In this document: one piece after another, positions 63,412 to 64,000 of the stretch
Position numbering within the stretch: position 1 is the first letter of the stretch
Layout: each line of letters starts with the position of its first letter
Notes under the pieces: generated by a model
What the model was told of the DNA's origin: nothing
The model's database searches: none
The model's input: only the letters and a program-made list of their open reading frames with translations
Source: Pseudomonas maumuensis
Lineage (GTDB): Bacteria; Pseudomonadota; Gammaproteobacteria; Pseudomonadales; Pseudomonadaceae
NCBI RefSeq assembly: GCF_019139675.1
Contig: NZ_CP077077.1
Span: 5,084,001 to 5,148,000, forward strand
Reading direction: 5' to 3'
DNA length: 64,000 bases
Program-made: the position numbers and the translations under genes

Positions 63412-64000
63412 GTGCCGCGTACGCTGATCCGCAAGAATCCGAGCAATTTCAAGACCCTGCCGCTGCATGTCGAGGCCACTCCCGATGGCCTGACCTACCA
63501 GAGCATTGGTATGCCGCTGAACTTTGCCCAGACCCTGCAGCGGCGCAAGGCCATTCAGGTCGCCGACCCCGAGCATTTCGTGGCCGAACTGGCCAACCTC
63601 GGCGTATCGGTGCGCCTGACCCTGCACTGGCAGGGCCGCGACTACTGGGTGCTGGTGCGCCAGCGCCGACAGGACCGTGGCGATGTGGTGCTCAAGCTGA
63701 TTTCCGGCTATGTACCGGCCCATGAGCTGAACCTGCCGCTGCACACGGCGATCCAGGAAGTGGCCGAGGAGTGCCTGCTGGAAACTCCTGAAGGCTGGCT
63801 TGGCGGACGTTTCAACGACACCTGGCTACCGGCGCCCTATGCCGACGCCCTGCACTACCGAGAAGCGCTGCCGTTCGTGCTTACGCCCGAGTCCGGTGCC
63901 GCCCGCCCGGTGCATTGCGCCAGGCTGATCCTGTTGGAGCGACCACGGGCCTACGTGCACCTGCCCACCGCATCGTTGCAGTTGATCTACGACCTGCGTC
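63412..64000 (+). CDS. Conserved hypothetical protein, Nudix-like segment (cut by right edge)
   Basis: At least 196 residues from GTG 63412, preceded by AAGGAGGAG; the 3' end lies outside the window. The segment AIQEVAEECLLETPEG at about 119-134 resembles the REXXEEXG core of a Nudix box, but the upstream G-X5-E is not obvious, so catalysis is doubtful. A gene in this position in P. aeruginosa is also uncharacterised. It follows the aldo/keto reductase by 37 bp and may share its transcript. Confidence 0.7.
   Translation, partial: MPRTLIRKNPSNFKTLPLHVEATPDGLTYQSIGMPLNFAQTLQRRKAIQVADPEHFVAELANLGVSVRLTLHWQGRDYWVLVRQRRQDRGDVVLKLISGYVPAHELNLPLHTAIQEVAEECLLETPEGWLGGRFNDTWLPAPYADALHYREALPFVLTPESGAARPVHCARLILLERPRAYVHLPTASLQLIYDLR

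Overview
The window is high-GC DNA from a gammaproteobacterial chromosome, and its gene order is that of a fluorescent Pseudomonas. Product sequences, the rpsF-rpsR-rplI, hfq-hflX-hflK-hflC-hisZ-purA, parC/parE and waaA-emrE neighbourhoods, and scattered palindromes built on GTGGGAGCCGGCTT all point to the Pseudomonas putida group. That assignment rests on recall of gene order and protein families, not on a database search. Almost all of the window is conserved core genome. There is no CRISPR array, prophage, insertion sequence or rRNA operon.

Layout. 1-9.1 kb (minus strand): ygiQ (cut by the left edge), dnaB, the ribosomal-protein cluster rplI / membrane protein / rpsR / rpsF, then rlmB and rnr. 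9.2-9.7 kb: two identical tRNA-Leu(CAG) genes with a promoter and a terminator. 9.8-12.4 kb (plus): a ferric-iron ABC importer (binding protein and permease, no ATPase here). 12.5-14.4 kb: a chemoreceptor. 14.7-25.6 kb (minus): purA, hisZ, hflC, hflK, hflX, hfq, miaA, mutL, amiB, continuing with tsaE and nnrD. 27-31.4 kb: queG, a TRIC-type channel, orn, rsgA and a solitary TIR-like gene. 31.4-33.4 kb: motA-motB with a near-perfect FliA promoter. 33.4-36.7 kb (plus): an HDOD protein, a rhodanese and psd. 36.8-39.6 kb: serB and a divergent membrane sensor gene. 39.8-43 kb: a 1064-residue toxin-like protein with a C-terminal DXD glycosyltransferase domain, the one clear accessory gene. 43.2-52.5 kb (minus): a lipoprotein, parC, an aspartic protease, a phytase-like protein, parE, yqiA, cpdA, a DUF1249 protein and nudF. 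52.7-56.9 kb: a DUF3298-like lipoprotein, cytX and thiC under a TPP riboswitch. 57.1-64 kb: tolC, waaA, a LysR regulator divergent from emrE, an FAD oxidoreductase, an aldo/keto reductase and a gene cut by the right edge.

Functional groupings. rpsF/rpsR/rplI supply ribosomal proteins beside the rRNA 2'-O-methyltransferase RlmB and RNase R. hfq, miaA, hflX, hflK and hflC form the classic RNA-chaperone / tRNA-modification / FtsH-modulator cluster. tsaE, miaA, queG and the tRNA genes concern decoding. motAB and the chemoreceptor both carry FliA-like promoters and serve motility. thiC and cytX make and import the thiamine pyrimidine.

The strongest candidates for something less described are the glycosyltransferase toxin-like protein (39757-42951) and the TIR-like orphan (30912-31391), whose predicted catalytic glutamate position is a tryptophan. 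Smaller observations are a perfect dyad between lysR and emrE, a highly structured non-coding stretch after queG, and REP palindromes of two classes that differ by compensating base changes.
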